Shown piece by piece: positions 1 through 9,677 of a DNA stretch of 64,000 nucleotides. The DNA comes from Acidovorax radicis N35 (lineage in GTDB: Bacteria > Pseudomonadota > Gammaproteobacteria > Burkholderiales > Burkholderiaceae_C): positions 186,001 to 250,000 of the forward strand of contig NZ_AFBG01000023.1 in the NCBI RefSeq assembly GCF_000204195.1, read 5' to 3'. The position numbers and the translations under genes are program-made. How positions within the stretch are numbered: the first letter of the stretch is position 1; each line of letters starts with the position of its first letter. A model generated the notes under the pieces. That model was not told the origin of the DNA and ran no database searches. It worked only from the letters and a program-made list of their open reading frames with translations.

Positions 1-477
1 ATCCTGAACATCGGCACCACCACCGAAGCCATTGCCAAGGCCTTGCTGCACCACCGCGGCCTGCGCGTGATCACCAACAACCTCAATGTGGCCGCCATCC
101 TGAGCGGCAACCCCGAGTGCGAAGTCATCGTGGCCGGCGGCGTGGTGCGCACCCGCGATCGCGGCATCGTGGGCGAGGCGGCGGTGGACTTCATCCGCCA
201 GTTCAAGGTCGACATCGCGCTCATCGGCATCTCAGGCGTGGAGCCCGACGGCTCGCTGCGCGACTTCGACTACCGAGAGGTGAAGGTCGCACAAACCATC
301 ATCGAACAGTCGCGCGAGGTCTGGCTGGCGGCCGACCACAGCAAGTTCAACCGCCCGGCAATGGTGCAGCTGGCCACGCTGGCGCAGATCGACCGCCTGT
401 TCACCGACGCGCCGCCACCGGAGCCCTTCCCCGCCCTTTTGCAGGACGCCGAAGTCATCTGTACCGTCGCCGCATAG
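1..477 (+). CDS. glpR: DeoR-family transcriptional repressor, C-terminal part (GlpR-like)
   Basis: The reading frame is open from base 1, so the N-terminal helix-turn-helix lies outside the window. What remains (about 158 codons) is the DeoR C-terminal sugar-phosphate sensor domain. It begins with ILNIGTTTEAIAKAL, followed by VITNNLNVA and a GGVVRTRDRGIVGEAAVDF segment, and IALIGISGVEPDGSL near the middle. These are typical of DeoRC domains that bind a phosphorylated ligand. Glycerol kinase starts 152 bp downstream on the same strand. This supports a GlpR-type repressor of glycerol catabolism that responds to glycerol 3-phosphate. The family is certain; the ligand is inferred from the neighbour. 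Confidence 0.85.
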   Translation: MLNIGTTTEAIAKALLHHRGLRVITNNLNVAAILSGNPECEVIVAGGVVRTRDRGIVGEAAVDFIRQFKVDIALIGISGVEPDGSLRDFDYREVKVAQTIIEQSREVWLAADHSKFNRPAMVQLATLAQIDRLFTDAPPPEPFPALLQDAEVICTVAA

Positions 478-485
478 GATGAGAA

Positions 486-570
486 GCCCCCCTGAAGCGC
501 TGCGCGCTTTCCCCCGAGGGGGGACGCCACCCCTGGCCCGGCAAAGCTGGTTCCACGGTAGCACTGGCAT
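486..570. repeat. GC-rich intergenic repeat, family B
   Basis: The 152 bp between the regulator and glpK hold one copy of a GC-rich repeat that recurs at 33339, 45214, 56529 and (diverged) 57739. It has a CCCCCTGA-start hairpin (GAAGCGCTGCGCGCTTT), then CCCCCGAGGGGG, then a second dyad around GCAAAGCTGGTTCCACG. All copies sit between genes, mostly just after a stop codon, so they may act as transcription terminators or RNA-stabilising structures. Confidence 0.6.
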
Positions 571-629
571 GTACGCGCCCGCCGCAGCGCAAGTGCACAA
601 CACATCAAACCCCTGATACCTTTCGCACC

Positions 630-2123
630 ATGACCTACCTGCTCGCACTCGACCAAGGCACTTCCAGCTCCCGCAGCATCGTCTTTGACGAGCAGGGCCA
701 CATCGTGGCGCAGGCGCAGCTGGAGCTGCCGCAGATCTACCCCCAGCCCGGCTGGGTGGAACATGACCCGCTGGAGATCTGGCGCACCCAGCTGGCTACG
801 GCGCGCGATGCGTTGGCCAAGGCCGGCATTGCCGCCAGTGCCGTGCGCGCCGTGGGCATCACCAACCAGCGCGAGACCACCGTGCTGTGGAACCGCAAGA
901 CTGGCCAACCCGTGCACCACGCCATCGTCTGGCAGGACCGGCGCGCGGAGCCCGCCTGCGCCCAGCTGCGCGAACAAGGCCACGCAGCCAACATCCAGGC
1001 CAAGACCGGGCTGCTGGTGGATGCGTATTTCTCGGGCACCAAGCTGCAGTGGCTGCTGGACCACGTGCCCGGCGCGCGCGATGCGGCCGAACGCGGCGAG
1101 CTGGCCTTTGGCACGGTGGACAGCTGGCTGATGTGGAAGCTCACCCACGGACAGGTGCATGTGACGGACGTGAGCAACGCCTCGCGCACCATGCTGTTCA
1201 ACGTGCACACCAACCAGTGGGACGATGAGCTGCTGGCGCTGCTGCGCATCCCCAGATCGCTGATGCCCGAGGTACAGCCATCAAGCTCGCACTTTTGCGA
1301 CATCGCCGCCGACCTGCTGGGCCACGCCGCGCCCGTGGGCGGTGTGGCAGGCGACCAGCAAAGCGCGCTGTTCGGCCAGGCCTGTTTTACCGCCGGCATG
1401 GCCAAGAACACCTATGGCACGGGCTGCTTCATGCTGATGCACACGGGCGGCAAGTTCCAGACATCGCACAACGGCCTGCTCACCACCAGTGCAGCGCAGA
1501 CGGGCCGCCAGCCCGAGTTTGCGATGGAGGGCAGCGTCTTCGTCGGCGGCGCCGTGGTGCAGTGGCTGCGCGACGGTCTGCGCGCCATCTCGACCAGCAA
1601 CGAGGTCGAATCGCTGGCGCAAAGCGTGCCGGATTCGGGCGGCGTGATGATGGTGCCGGCCTTCACCGGCCTGGGCGCCCCGTACTGGAAGCCCGACTCG
1701 CGCGGCACCATCACGGGCCTCACGCGCGGCACCACGCTGGGCCACATTGCCCGCGCCGCCCTGGAGAGCATTGCCTACCAAAGCGCCGCCCTGCTTTTGG
1801 CCATGAGCCGCGATGCCGTGGCCGCTGGCGGCGCACCGGTCAGCGAGCTGCGCGTGGACGGCGGTGCCTGCATCAACGACCTGCTCATGCAGTTCCAGGC
1901 CGACCTGCTGGGCATCCCTGTGGTGCGCCCTGCGGTCATCGAGACCACTGCGCTGGGCGCCGCCTACCTGGCAGGGCTTTCGAGCGGCGTGTACCGCAGC
2001 ACCGACGAACTCTCGCAACTGTGGCGCGCCGATCGCCGCTTTGTGCCGACCCTGAGCAACGCGCGTGCCCAGGAGCTGATGGCGAACTGGGAGCATGCGG
2101 TGCGGCAAACGACAGCGGCGTGA
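630..2123 (+). CDS. glpK: Glycerol kinase
   Basis: Phosphorylates glycerol to sn-glycerol 3-phosphate with ATP in the cytoplasm, the first committed step of glycerol use. The 497-residue length matches the family. Visible signatures are the N-terminal phosphate-binding LDQGTSSSR (residues 7-15), NQRETTVLW with the conserved Arg-Glu glycerol contacts, [10 protein letters not shown] in the middle, and [18 protein letters not shown] plus [13 protein letters not shown] at the C-terminal ATPase half. The ATG at 630 gives a start flush with family members. It follows the GlpR-like repressor on the same strand, so control by that repressor is likely. The glpD and glpF genes are not in the window. 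Confidence 0.97.
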   Translation: MTYLLALDQGTSSSRSIVFDEQGHIVAQAQLELPQIYPQPGWVEHDPLEIWRTQLATARDALAKAGIAASAVRAVGITNQRETTVLWNRKTGQPVHHAIVWQDRRAEPACAQLREQGHAANIQAKTGLLVDAYFSGTKLQWLLDHVPGARDAAERGELAFGTVDSWLMWKLTHGQVHVTDVSNASRTMLFNVHTNQWDDELLALLRIPRSLMPEVQPSSSHFCDIAADLLGHAAPVGGVAGDQQSALFGQACFTAGMAKNTYGTGCFMLMHTGGKFQTSHNGLLTTSAAQTGRQPEFAMEGSVFVGGAVVQWLRDGLRAISTSNEVESLAQSVPDSGGVMMVPAFTGLGAPYWKPDSRGTITGLTRGTTLGHIARAALESIAYQSAALLLAMSRDAVAAGGAPVSELRVDGGACINDLLMQFQADLLGIPVVRPAVIETTALGAAYLAGLSSGVYRSTDELSQLWRADRRFVPTLSNARAQELMANWEHAVRQTTAA

Positions 2124-2133
2124 GATAGGAACA

Positions 2134-2178
2134 CGCCCCTGAGTCGCCTTCGGCGCCCCGGCACAGCCGCCAGGGGCG
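2134..2178 (+). terminator. Hairpin after glpK, possible terminator
   Basis: CGCCCCTG at 2134-2141 pairs with CAGGGGCG at 2171-2178, with a further small GC-rich stem (GTCGCCTTCGGCG) inside. It lies just after the glpK stop and before proC. There is no U tract, so intrinsic termination is uncertain. Confidence 0.35.
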
Positions 2179-2252
2179 GCGGTTCTTCGGGCACGTCAAT
2201 GGCACATGCCGGGCCCCGCCCCCAACGAGGGCGGCTTCGCACGGTTCGGCGC

Positions 2253-2258
2253 TACCAT
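2253..2258 (+). promoter_or_regulatory. Possible -10 element of proC
   Basis: TACCAT in the context GCGCTACCATCGTGG lies 31 bp before the proC ATG. The same TACCAT form recurs before other genes of the window (apaG, the LysR gene at 42938, the HD-GYP gene). No convincing -35 is visible. Confidence 0.3.
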
Positions 2259-2289
2259 CGTGGCCCGTTCACATTCGCGCGACCGCCCC

Positions 2290-3135
2290 ATGACCGCCCC
2301 CACTTCCGCAACCGCCAGCCCGCAACTCCCTACCATCGCCTTCATCGGCGGCGGCAACATGGCCAGCGCCATCATTGGCGGGCTGATCCACCAAGGCCAC
2401 CCAGCCAGCCAGATCGAGGTGGTCGAACCCTGGGCCGAGGCGCGCGACGCGCTGCGCAAGAACTACGGCATTGAAGCCCAGCCTGAAGCCGGGCCCGCCT
2501 TGCAGCGCGCGCGCATCGTGGTCTGGGCCGTCAAGCCCCAGACCTTCAAGGACGCCGCTGCCCAGGCGAAGGCCCACACAACAAACGCCCTGCACCTCAG
2601 CGTGGCCGCCGGCATCCGCTCGGGCAGCATTGCCCAATGGCTGGGCACCGAGCGCATCGTGCGCACCATGCCCAATACACCGGCCCTGGTGGGCAAGGGC
2701 ATGAGCGCGCTGTATGCCCGCCCTGCGGTGGACGCGACCGAGCGCGAGAGCGTGGAGGCCATCATGGCGTCCACCGGCGAGTTCCTGTGGGTGGACAGCG
2801 AACCCCAGCTCGACGCCGTCACCGCCCTGTCGGGCTCGGGCCCCGCCTATGTGTTCTATTTCCTCGAAGCCATGACACGCGCCGGCATGGGCATGGGCCT
2901 CTCCAACGCACAGGCACACCAGCTGGCCGTGGGGACCTTTGTGGGGGCGTCAGAACTGGCCCGCCGCTCCGAGGAGCCGCCGGCCGTGCTGCGCCAGCGC
3001 GTCACGTCCAAGGGCGGCACGACTTACGCAGCCTTGCAGTCCATGGAAGCGGATGGCGTGGGGGCCGCTTTCGAGCGCGCCATGGAAGCCGCGCGCAAGC
3101 GGGCCGATGAACTGGGGGATGAATTTGGGGCGTGA
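2290..3135 (+). CDS. proC: Pyrroline-5-carboxylate reductase
   Basis: Catalyses the last step of proline synthesis, the NAD(P)H-dependent reduction of pyrroline-5-carboxylate to proline. The N-terminal Rossmann motif is AFIGGGNMASAIIGG. The C-terminal dimerisation and substrate domain shows the ProC signature TALSGSGPAYVFYFLEAM, then VTSKGGTTYAAL near the end. I place the start at ATG 2290 (281 aa). An in-frame start 28 codons earlier would add a tail with no family counterpart and would lie upstream of the TACCAT promoter candidate. Stand-alone gene with a GC-rich spacer on either side. Confidence 0.95.
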   Translation: MTAPTSATASPQLPTIAFIGGGNMASAIIGGLIHQGHPASQIEVVEPWAEARDALRKNYGIEAQPEAGPALQRARIVVWAVKPQTFKDAAAQAKAHTTNALHLSVAAGIRSGSIAQWLGTERIVRTMPNTPALVGKGMSALYARPAVDATERESVEAIMASTGEFLWVDSEPQLDAVTALSGSGPAYVFYFLEAMTRAGMGMGLSNAQAHQLAVGTFVGASELARRSEEPPAVLRQRVTSKGGTTYAALQSMEADGVGAAFERAMEAARKRADELGDEFGA

Positions 3136-3235
3136 ACGTTGGGGGGCGGAGAGGTTCGTTGCAGCCCCCTAGTCCCGGCACGCGGAGGGCCCTGGCCGCC
3201 AGGCGACGCAGCCTAGCGCCCGTTATCCGCGTGAC

Positions 3236-4186
3236 TCAATAGCCAGCCCGTGCCTGCGGGCACTTCGCCTTGCTGGCAGGTTTGATCTCCACCACCTGCC
3301 AACTGGCATCCAGCATCCAGGCACTGGTCCGTTTGCGCGTGACCTGCTGGCCTTTGCCCAGGCTGCTGACATTGACCGCGATGGCCTTGTCAGATTTTCC
3401 GTAGCGGCATTCCACCTCAAACTCCAGGCCTTCCCTGGCGCTGACCGTTGGCAAGGGAACCTCCACCAGCTTCAACGGCGGTTTGGCCAATTCGGCGGGG
3501 GGCATGCTGTCGTAGGCGCTGCTGGCGTCCACCACAAACCCTGCGCGCGAAAAATGCTCCAGGCCACCGGCAGGCGCAGCGCCGCCGGATGAGCGCGCCC
3601 AGAACCCCGCGCTCTTGCCCGCCACGGTGTCCGACGACAGTGGCGCCCACTGCTGGCGCAATTCTCTGCGCGACGGCAGCGCTGCGCTGGCAGGTGCCAA
3701 TGCCATTGCAGGGACAGCCGCCGGGGAAGGCGCCGCCGCAGCCATGGCTTTTGGGGCCGGTGCTGCCTTCGCTGCAGGCGCGGCGGCTTCCTCGCCCTGG
3801 AACTTGTACTTGCCGTCAAACGGCACATCCCCCCAGGCACTGGCACAGGCCTCGACATGCAACTGCATGCCCCCCGCTGCGCGCTTCAAGGTCATCGTGC
3901 AACGGCCTTCGCGAAAATCCCAGCCGCCAGGCGCATCGGCCAACTTGCCTTCGCCAGCGCCACTGCGCAATTGGCCCGGCTTGCCCATCTCGGACACCTC
4001 CAGCGTGAACTTGCCGTTGGATTTGACGGTGAGCAACCGCTCAAAACGGCTGTCGCTGGCCTCATAGACACCCGCTTTGGGGTAAGGGCTGTAGTCGGCC
4101 GCCAACACGGGCGCCGTCAGACACGACAGCACCACGCCCACGGACAAGAAACGCAGGGCACGCGCAGTGTTTGTTTTGTTTTTCAT
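3236..4186 (-). CDS. Secreted protein of unknown function
   Basis: 316 residues with a clear Sec signal peptide: a basic start (MKNKTNTARALRF), a hydrophobic core and an AxA cleavage site near PVLAADYSPYPK. The mature protein has two conserved-looking parts joined by a low-complexity Ala/Pro linker at about residues 130-175. The first part contains WDFREGRCTMTLKR and resembles a small beta-rich periplasmic domain; the second holds two Cys (ECRYGKSDKA and AKCPQARAGY). I do not recognise the family. It is convergent with proC and divergent from the AraC-type regulator at 4353. Probably periplasmic or outer-membrane associated. Confidence 0.7.
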   Translation of the reverse strand: MKNKTNTARALRFLSVGVVLSCLTAPVLAADYSPYPKAGVYEASDSRFERLLTVKSNGKFTLEVSEMGKPGQLRSGAGEGKLADAPGGWDFREGRCTMTLKRAAGGMQLHVEACASAWGDVPFDGKYKFQGEEAAAPAAKAAPAPKAMAAAAPSPAAVPAMALAPASAALPSRRELRQQWAPLSSDTVAGKSAGFWARSSGGAAPAGGLEHFSRAGFVVDASSAYDSMPPAELAKPPLKLVEVPLPTVSAREGLEFEVECRYGKSDKAIAVNVSSLGKGQQVTRKRTSAWMLDASWQVVEIKPASKAKCPQARAGY

Positions 4187-4352
4187 GCTGCCAGGGAGAA
4201 GGAGTTTTTATGATCAGGGACACACGCCGCACGCCCAACGCTGCGGCAGGCAGTGTCGCCCTGCGGCGGGCTTGCATTGCGCTGCCGTGCGGCGGCGCGA
4301 TCTTACCGACCGGGGTGGGATCTTTGGGGCTCCTTGGCACAATCGCTCGGCC

Positions 4353-5000
4353 ATGTCACAACTCTTACATCCCTTTGAAGCCTGGCACCACACTTCATGC
4401 GCTGCCGACAGCACCGTGGTGGTTCCGGATGGTTGCCGTGACCTGATCCTGCATGCCCTCCCCCACCAGCCGCCCACCTGGTTTGTGACCGACCTGGCGG
4501 ACAGCACCTACACCGTGCCCGGCACGGTGGGCGAGTGCTACTGGGGGTTTCGCATGCAGCCGGGCACGCAGGTAGATGCAGAGCGCCTGCTGGCCCTGCT
4601 GCAGAGCCAAACCATGAACGAACCCCACAATGCCCTGCCGTTGCTGCACGACTGCATGGCGCTGGATACGCGGGTGGCCGATGCCCTGCAAAGCCTGGCG
4701 CGCCACAGCCAGGTGGCCCAGGCAGCGCGGCAACTGGGCGTGTCGGAACGCACCCTGCAACGGCTGGTGCAGGCCGCCACCGGCCGTGCGCCGGCCTATT
4801 GGAAGTGCCTGGCCCGCGTGCGCCGTGCTGCGCAGGCGTTGCCGGGGGCACCGTCGCTCGCGGAGTGCGCAGCGGACCATGGCTACACCGACCAGGCCCA
4901 CATGACGCGCGAATTTGGTCGCTGGCTGGGCCGCACGCCCGCAGCGGTGGTGGCTTCGCCGCAGTGGCTGGCGGCTATTGGCGCTTCTGGCTATTGCTGA
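4353..5000 (+). CDS. AraC-family transcriptional regulator
   Basis: 215-residue regulator whose C-terminal half has the two helix-turn-helix units of the AraC/XylS family: VAQAARQLGVSERTLQRLVQ followed by SLAECAADHGYTDQAHMTREF and the terminal GRTPAAVV. The N-terminal half (PDGCRDLILH, TVPGTVGECYWGFRMQPG) resembles the DUF6597-type sensor domain found in AraC proteins. ATG 4353 is preferred because a CACAAT -10-like box at 4338-4343 lies just upstream and the sequence before it carries no family residues. Its last 26 bp overlap the convergent DUF1801 gene. Target genes are not evident. Confidence 0.8.
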   Translation: MSQLLHPFEAWHHTSCAADSTVVVPDGCRDLILHALPHQPPTWFVTDLADSTYTVPGTVGECYWGFRMQPGTQVDAERLLALLQSQTMNEPHNALPLLHDCMALDTRVADALQSLARHSQVAQAARQLGVSERTLQRLVQAATGRAPAYWKCLARVRRAAQALPGAPSLAECAADHGYTDQAHMTREFGRWLGRTPAAVVASPQWLAAIGASGYC

Positions 5001-5343
5001 TGGAGCACGCCAATCCCAGGTAGTGGGACACCTGCTTGGCAGCCAGGTCTTCTGGCGTGTGCAGTTTGATGTGCCTGCGCTGTTTGCCAGCGCCCTCCAG
5101 CACCTTGAATTCGTCCGCCAGCTGGGCGCCATCGCCGAACTCCAGCGACACATGCTGGGTGTACGCAAACAGGCCACAAAAAGGCGCTGGTGCCGAAAAG
5201 AGGATGCCGCCGTATTTGACCTCCTCGCGCACATCCGGCCCCAGGGCAAGAACAAGGGCACGCGCGCCCTGCAGCAAGCCGTGTTGCTCTGGATGATGCT
5301 GCTTAATGTCCAGCAGCAGTTGATGGACGCGGTCTTCGGCCAT
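4975..5343 (-). CDS. DUF1801 domain protein
   Basis: 122-residue cytoplasmic protein beginning MAEDRVHQLLLDIKQHHPEQ. It has the DUF1801 pattern: a helical start, then ALGPDVREEVKYGGILFSAPAPFCGLFAYTQHV, an EFGDGAQL turn and a C-terminal helix ending KVSHYLGLA-like. Members are small alpha/beta proteins of unknown biochemical role, related to the iron-chaperone-like YdhG group. I place the start at ATG 5343, where the family begins; upstream in-frame codons show no homology. It converges with the AraC gene and overlaps its end by 26 bp. Confidence 0.75.
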   Translation of the reverse strand: MAEDRVHQLLLDIKQHHPEQHGLLQGARALVLALGPDVREEVKYGGILFSAPAPFCGLFAYTQHVSLEFGDGAQLADEFKVLEGAGKQRRHIKLHTPEDLAAKQVSHYLGLACSISNSQKRQ

Positions 5344-5483
5344 GGATGGAGAGGTGCGATAAGGGGTTTGAATGAAAGATGCCGACTGGCTGGAGGCTCT
5401 GAGGCAATGTAGCGAAGGGCGTGGAAACCGGCTTGTAAAAACCCGCCACCAAATCGCTGACCAGCACGGCCCGCACGCCGCAG

Positions 5484-6374
5484 TCAGCCCGTCACACCCA
5501 GCCACCGCAGCAGATAGCTGCCCGCAATGCCCGCAAACACCGTGGCACCCAGCCAGTGGTTCACGCGGAATGCCTTGAAACACCCTTCGCGCGAGCGCGT
5601 GCGGATCAGCGTGAAATGCCACAGCACCTGCGCCAAGGCTACGGTTAACGCTACATAAAAAATAGCGCCCAACGTATACCCATCAAGCGCCAGAACCCAA
5701 ATTGACAAGAAAAGCAGGTAGAACACCACAATGGCGGCCACATCCAGACGGCCCAGGGTGATGGCCGAGGTCTTGATGCTGATCCGGAGGTCATCGTCGC
5801 GGTCCACCATCGCGTATTCGGTGTCATAGGCCAGCACCCAGAACAGGTTGCCCAGCCACATCCACCAAGCTACGGCTGGCACGCTGCCCTGCACGGCGGC
5901 AAACGCGATCACGATGCCGAAGTTGAACGCGATGCCCAGCACCGCCTGCGGCATGGCGATGATGCGTTTGGTAAAGGGATAGGCAATGGCCACCAGCACG
6001 GCGGGCACCGACCAGGCAATGGCGGCGGTGTTGGTGGTGAGCACCAGGCCAAACGCCAGCAGCGCCAGCACGGCCCCCAGGGCCAGCGCCTCCTTCACGC
6101 CCACTGCACCCGTGGTCACCGGGCGTTGTGCGGTGCGCTTGACGTGTTTGTCGAAGTCGCGGTCGGCCACGTCGTTCACGCAGCAGCCGGCGCTGCGCAT
6201 GAGGATGGTGCCCAACACGAACACCACCAGCAAATGCCAGCCCGGGAATCCGTCGGCCGCGATCCACAGGGCGGAGAGCGTGGGCCACAGGCACACCAGC
6301 CAGCCGGCGGGACGGTCCCAGCGGATGAGATCAAGGTACAGGGCGAAGCGGCTGCGCGGGGTGACGGACGGCAT
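5484..6374 (-). CDS. ubiA: 4-hydroxybenzoate polyprenyltransferase
   Basis: Membrane prenyltransferase that attaches the polyprenyl tail to 4-hydroxybenzoate in ubiquinone synthesis. It has 296 residues and about eight hydrophobic segments. The two Asp-rich Mg-diphosphate motifs are visible: N67-D68-x-x-D71-x-x-x-D75 and the [13 protein letters not shown] block around residues 183-195. [14 protein letters not shown] and the [14 protein letters not shown] start are typical. A copy of the dispersed palindromic repeat lies within the frame (about residues 228-244, [12 protein letters not shown]) and appears to supply a loop between two membrane helices. Stand-alone minus-strand gene. Confidence 0.95.
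   Translation of the reverse strand: MPSVTPRSRFALYLDLIRWDRPAGWLVCLWPTLSALWIAADGFPGWHLLVVFVLGTILMRSAGCCVNDVADRDFDKHVKRTAQRPVTTGAVGVKEALALGAVLALLAFGLVLTTNTAAIAWSVPAVLVAIAYPFTKRIIAMPQAVLGIAFNFGIVIAFAAVQGSVPAVAWWMWLGNLFWVLAYDTEYAMVDRDDDLRISIKTSAITLGRLDVAAIVVFYLLFLSIWVLALDGYTLGAIFYVALTVALAQVLWHFTLIRTRSREGCFKAFRVNHWLGATVFAGIAGSYLLRWLGVTG
5640..5695. repeat. Dispersed palindromic element, family A (inside ubiA)
   Basis: Diverged copy: AAAAAATAGCGC, then CGTATACCCATCAAGCGCCAG, then CCAAATTGA. It lies entirely in the ubiA frame and adds no stop. Related copies are at 19494, 29125, 44596, 49601, 57228 and 62312. Confidence 0.6.
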
Positions 6375-6484
6375 GCGTTGGCGAGTGCGGAAGGGTTATA
6401 AAACCCGCCAAACGTGCGGGCGCACCGAATGTAGCAGCAGAGTCTCGCATGCCCACCCACCGGGCGGGCATGGCTTGGAAGCGG

Positions 6485-7120
6485 CTAAAGAAGGCGCGCG
6501 ACCACCGGCGTCAACGCCTGCGCCAGCCGCGCATGCTGGTCTGCATCCAGGTGCACGCCGTCCACCGGGCTGGCCGTGACCACCTGGCCCGCATCCAGGA
6601 AATGGCAGTCCATCGTGCGGGCAACCTGTTCCAGGGCGGCTGCCGTGCCGACGCACCGCAGGTCGCCTCCCTCGAACTTGGGCGTGACCGGACCGTGCGC
6701 CACCGTGATGGGCGGCGGCGCCACCACCAGGATGGGCGGCACCGGCATGCCGGGCTCAATGGGCGCCTGCCGGATGGCCGCCACGATCGCGGCCAGCCCC
6801 TGCGACGAATGCCAGGCACTGTTCTGGTGGCTGGACTGGAAGTCGTTGGTGCCCAGCATGAGGACCACCAGCGCCAGCGGGGAGTGGATTTCGATGCGCT
6901 GCGCCAGGCCCTGAAGGCCATTGCGGCCGGGCTTGAACGGGTCGTCCCACACGGTGCGCCGACCGTTGAGGCAGTCTTCGATCACCCGCACCTCACGCCC
7001 CTGCTCAAGCAGGGCCAGCTCCATGGCACCGGGCCAGCGCTGCCCAAACGGCAGGCGCTGGCGGGTGCCCGGCACGATGCCCCACGACAGGGAGTCGGCG
7101 TACACCAATACGTGCTGCAC
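6485..7120 (-). CDS. SGNH-hydrolase arylesterase, MsAcT-like
   Basis: 211-residue cytoplasmic esterase of the SGNH/GDSL superfamily. Block I is YADSLSWG with nucleophile S10; the usual GDS is ADS here. Block III is MLGTND, and block V is DGVHLD with the catalytic Asp-His. The order of motifs, plus RWPG near the start, IEDCLNGRRT, LVVAPPPI and FEGG, follows the Mycobacterium smegmatis arylesterase/acyltransferase type. The substrate is unknown. The start is a GTG 9 bp after the dps stop on the same strand, so it is probably co-transcribed with dps. Confidence 0.82.
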   Translation of the reverse strand: MQHVLVYADSLSWGIVPGTRQRLPFGQRWPGAMELALLEQGREVRVIEDCLNGRRTVWDDPFKPGRNGLQGLAQRIEIHSPLALVVLMLGTNDFQSSHQNSAWHSSQGLAAIVAAIRQAPIEPGMPVPPILVVAPPPITVAHGPVTPKFEGGDLRCVGTAAALEQVARTMDCHFLDAGQVVTASPVDGVHLDADQHARLAQALTPVVARLL

Positions 7121-7129
7121 CCCGGTGCC

Positions 7130-7630
7130 TCACTCTTCCAGCAGCGAGCGCAACATCCAGGCCGTCTGCTCGTGCACCGTGAGGCGCTGGGTCAGCAGGT
7201 CGGCGGTAGGCTCGTCGCTGGCCTTGTCGGCCAGCGGGAACAGGCTGCGGGCGGTGCGGGCCACGGCCTCATGGCCTTCGACCAGCACCCGCACCATGTC
7301 CAGCGCCTTCGGAGGCTTGGCCGGCGCGTCGGGCACCGTGGCCAGCTTGCCGAACTCGGCGTACGAGCCGGGGGCCACATGGCCCAGCGAGCGGATGCGC
7401 TCGGCGATCGGGTCCACCGCGTTCCATAGCTCGGTGTACTGCGCCATGAACATGGTGTGCAGCGTGTTGAACATCGGGCCCGTCACGTTCCAGTGGAAGT
7501 TGTGCGTGGTCAGGTACAGCGTGTACGTGTCGGCCAGCAGGCGCGACAGGCCCTGGGCGATGGCGGCGCGGTCTTTTTCGCTGATGCCGATGTTGATGGT
7601 GGGGGCGGTGGTCTTGGAGGCCTTGGCCAT
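7130..7630 (-). CDS. dps: Dps/ferritin-like DNA-protecting protein
   Basis: 166-residue Dps: a dodecameric mini-ferritin that oxidises Fe(II) with hydrogen peroxide and shields DNA. The intersubunit ferroxidase ligands are in the expected spacing: H46 and H58 ([15 protein letters not shown]), D73 and E77 (DPIAERI). A short Lys-bearing N-terminus (MAKASK) could bind DNA. ATG 7630 is chosen because GGAGC sits 6 bp upstream and the family starts there. A 22-bp perfect hairpin lies 41 bp further upstream. OxyR control is plausible, since an oxyR gene is 2 kb away, but I see no defined OxyR site. Confidence 0.95.
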   Translation of the reverse strand: MAKASKTTAPTINIGISEKDRAAIAQGLSRLLADTYTLYLTTHNFHWNVTGPMFNTLHTMFMAQYTELWNAVDPIAERIRSLGHVAPGSYAEFGKLATVPDAPAKPPKALDMVRVLVEGHEAVARTARSLFPLADKASDEPTADLLTQRLTVHEQTAWMLRSLLEE

Positions 7631-7670
7631 GGAAAGCTCCTTCGTTGGAATGGCGGTCAATCGATGGAAT

Positions 7671-7718
7671 CCGCCGTGCGCTGCGGTCCGGAGGGCTCCG
7701 GACCGCAGCGCACGGCGG
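7671..7718. terminator. Perfect 22-bp inverted repeat between the peptidase gene and dps
   Basis: Arm 7671-7692 (starts CCGCCGTGCGCTG) is exactly complementary to arm 7697-7718, with a 4-base GGGC loop. It lies between the M20 stop (7752) and the dps start (7630), both on the minus strand. No U run follows, so it may be a rho-assisted terminator, an mRNA-stability stem or part of the dps leader. Confidence 0.6.
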
Positions 7719-7751
7719 CTGGTGGTCACTGTAGCGCAGGCGCCAAAGCCA

Positions 7752-9500
7752 TCACTGCATCTGGCTCAAATTCCCGATGCGCACCAGCATCTCGGTGAAC
7801 ATCTGCATGTCCGCGTCCAGGTCCACCACCTCCTTGAACTCCTTGGCGTTGTGGGCCGTGTACTTCTTGCCCGGCATGGCGGGGCCGAAGTTGATGGCGT
7901 TGGGCATGAGCTTGGCCGTGGTGCTGCCGGCCGTGGGCACGGGCTTGGCTTCCAGGCCCGTGGTGTCGCCAAAGGTGTTGAGCAGCGTGGAGAGCCAGGC
8001 GCCCTTGGGGTCGCGGGCCATCCAGTTGCCCTGTTGGTGGTCCACCTCCACCGCCACGCCGGCCTGGGTGCCCCAGGCCTTGATCTTGGCCGACGTGGCC
8101 TGCGCGAGCGCCTCGGGCGTGCTGCCGCGGGGCATGCGCACGTTCACCAGCACATCGACCTTGCCATCCTTCTCGCGCACGAGGTTGGGGGACATCGTCA
8201 GCGGGCCCATGAAGTCGTCGGCATACGCCAGGCCCAGCGTGCGGCCCAGGTAGTCGGTGCCGTACAGGTCGGTGAGGTAACGCACGGCCTGCGCGTAGCC
8301 GTTGGGGGCCAGCGCCACGCCCGACTCCTTGAGGAACAGCGCCAGGCGCGGCAGCGGGTTCACGCCTTCTTCAGGGCGTGAGCCGTGGGCCGATGCGCCA
8401 GTGACCTTGACCTGCACGGCGGCGCCGTCCTGCGTGACGTCGATGCTGAAGACCCCGCCCTGTGGCTTGTATTTCTCGACGAACGCAGCCTTGGCGGCGT
8501 TCAAGCGCGCAGCCACGTCGGCAGTGTTGCCGCCCTGCAGGCGGGCCGTGGCGGTCTGCGGCACGGCGTTGGTCGATGCGGCGCCGGCCATGGCGGTGAT
8601 GGTGATGGCGGTGGCGCTGACGCTGGCCACCGATCCCAGCGCGAACGAGGCGCGCAGCGCGCCGGAGCCCTTCTCGGCCACCACGGCGGGGTACTTGCTG
8701 TCGAGCACGATGTTGTACTCAGGCAGCGTGGTCTTGGCGCGGTAGTACTTCATCGCGTCGCCGCCGGTTTCTTCCGTCGTCTCGATCATGAGGCGGATCG
8801 TGCGCGACAGCGGCAGGCCACTTTCCTTCACCGCCTTCATCGCGTAGAGCACGGTGGCGATCGATCCCTTGTCGTCGATCGAGCCCCGGCCGTACAGGTT
8901 GCCACCCACGCGCGTGAGCTTGAAGGGGTCCAGGCGCGTGCCATCGTCCAGCACCCATTCGTCGGCCACCACGGGCACCACGTCGGCGTGCGTGAGGATG
9001 CCGAACTCCTCGGTGCCGCTGCCGGGCAGCTTCACTTCAAAGACACGGTTGTCCACGTTGCGGAACTGCAGGCCAAAATCGCGGGCCATGCCCTCCACCA
9101 GCGCACCGAAGGCAATGATGGACTTGTCTTCGTGTGGCGGCACCTTCTCGGACCGGAACGTGGGGAGCGCCACCATCTTGGCGGTGGTGTCGATCACTGC
9201 CGCCTGGTTGTGCAGGCGGTTGTACAGACCGAGCAGACGGCTGATGTTGACCAGGTCGTCCCCCGCCAGCGGCTGCTTGGCCGCATAGGCCGAGACGCTG
9301 GCGCGCAGCATCGGGTTCTCGCGGGCGGCCTGGGCCAGGAACTCGCCGAAGCTGCCTTGTGCCGCAGCGGGCAGCGAAGCCACCAGGCGGTCCATGTCGG
9401 CCTTCTTGACCGTGCCCGCCACGGGGGCGTGCGAGGAGGGAATGCTGGAACACGCGGCCAGGCCCACGGCCAAGCCAGCGGCCATCAGGATCTTCTTCAT
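7752..9500 (-). CDS. M20-family metallopeptidase, lipoprotein
   Basis: 582-residue zinc dipeptidase-type enzyme. The N-terminus [17 protein letters not shown] is a lipoprotein signal with lipobox ending at C17, so it is membrane-anchored in the periplasm. Metal-site motifs of the M20/PepV group are in order: [31 protein letters not shown] and, near the C-terminus, YTAHNAKEF. An insertion between the catalytic halves (dimerisation lid) contains [15 protein letters not shown]. It probably cleaves small peptides or N-acylated amino acids. A start 30 codons earlier would bury the signal peptide and is rejected. Confidence 0.88.
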   Translation of the reverse strand: MKKILMAAGLAVGLAACSSIPSSHAPVAGTVKKADMDRLVASLPAAAQGSFGEFLAQAARENPMLRASVSAYAAKQPLAGDDLVNISRLLGLYNRLHNQAAVIDTTAKMVALPTFRSEKVPPHEDKSIIAFGALVEGMARDFGLQFRNVDNRVFEVKLPGSGTEEFGILTHADVVPVVADEWVLDDGTRLDPFKLTRVGGNLYGRGSIDDKGSIATVLYAMKAVKESGLPLSRTIRLMIETTEETGGDAMKYYRAKTTLPEYNIVLDSKYPAVVAEKGSGALRASFALGSVASVSATAITITAMAGAASTNAVPQTATARLQGGNTADVAARLNAAKAAFVEKYKPQGGVFSIDVTQDGAAVQVKVTGASAHGSRPEEGVNPLPRLALFLKESGVALAPNGYAQAVRYLTDLYGTDYLGRTLGLAYADDFMGPLTMSPNLVREKDGKVDVLVNVRMPRGSTPEALAQATSAKIKAWGTQAGVAVEVDHQQGNWMARDPKGAWLSTLLNTFGDTTGLEAKPVPTAGSTTAKLMPNAINFGPAMPGKKYTAHNAKEFKEVVDLDADMQMFTEMLVRIGNLSQMQ

Positions 9501-9677
9501 TGATTGCTTTCCTTGGGTTGTGGAGTGCGCATGGCGCCCGCGGGTTGCATGTGGCGCAACCCCGCAGTGCGGGCGGCAGGTTGGTGCCACCCGTGGCGTT
9601 TTGTCCTCAGCGAGCTTCTACCGCGCCACACGCCATGCGGGCGAAAGTGTAGTCCCGCCAGGCAGACCCAGGACGGC

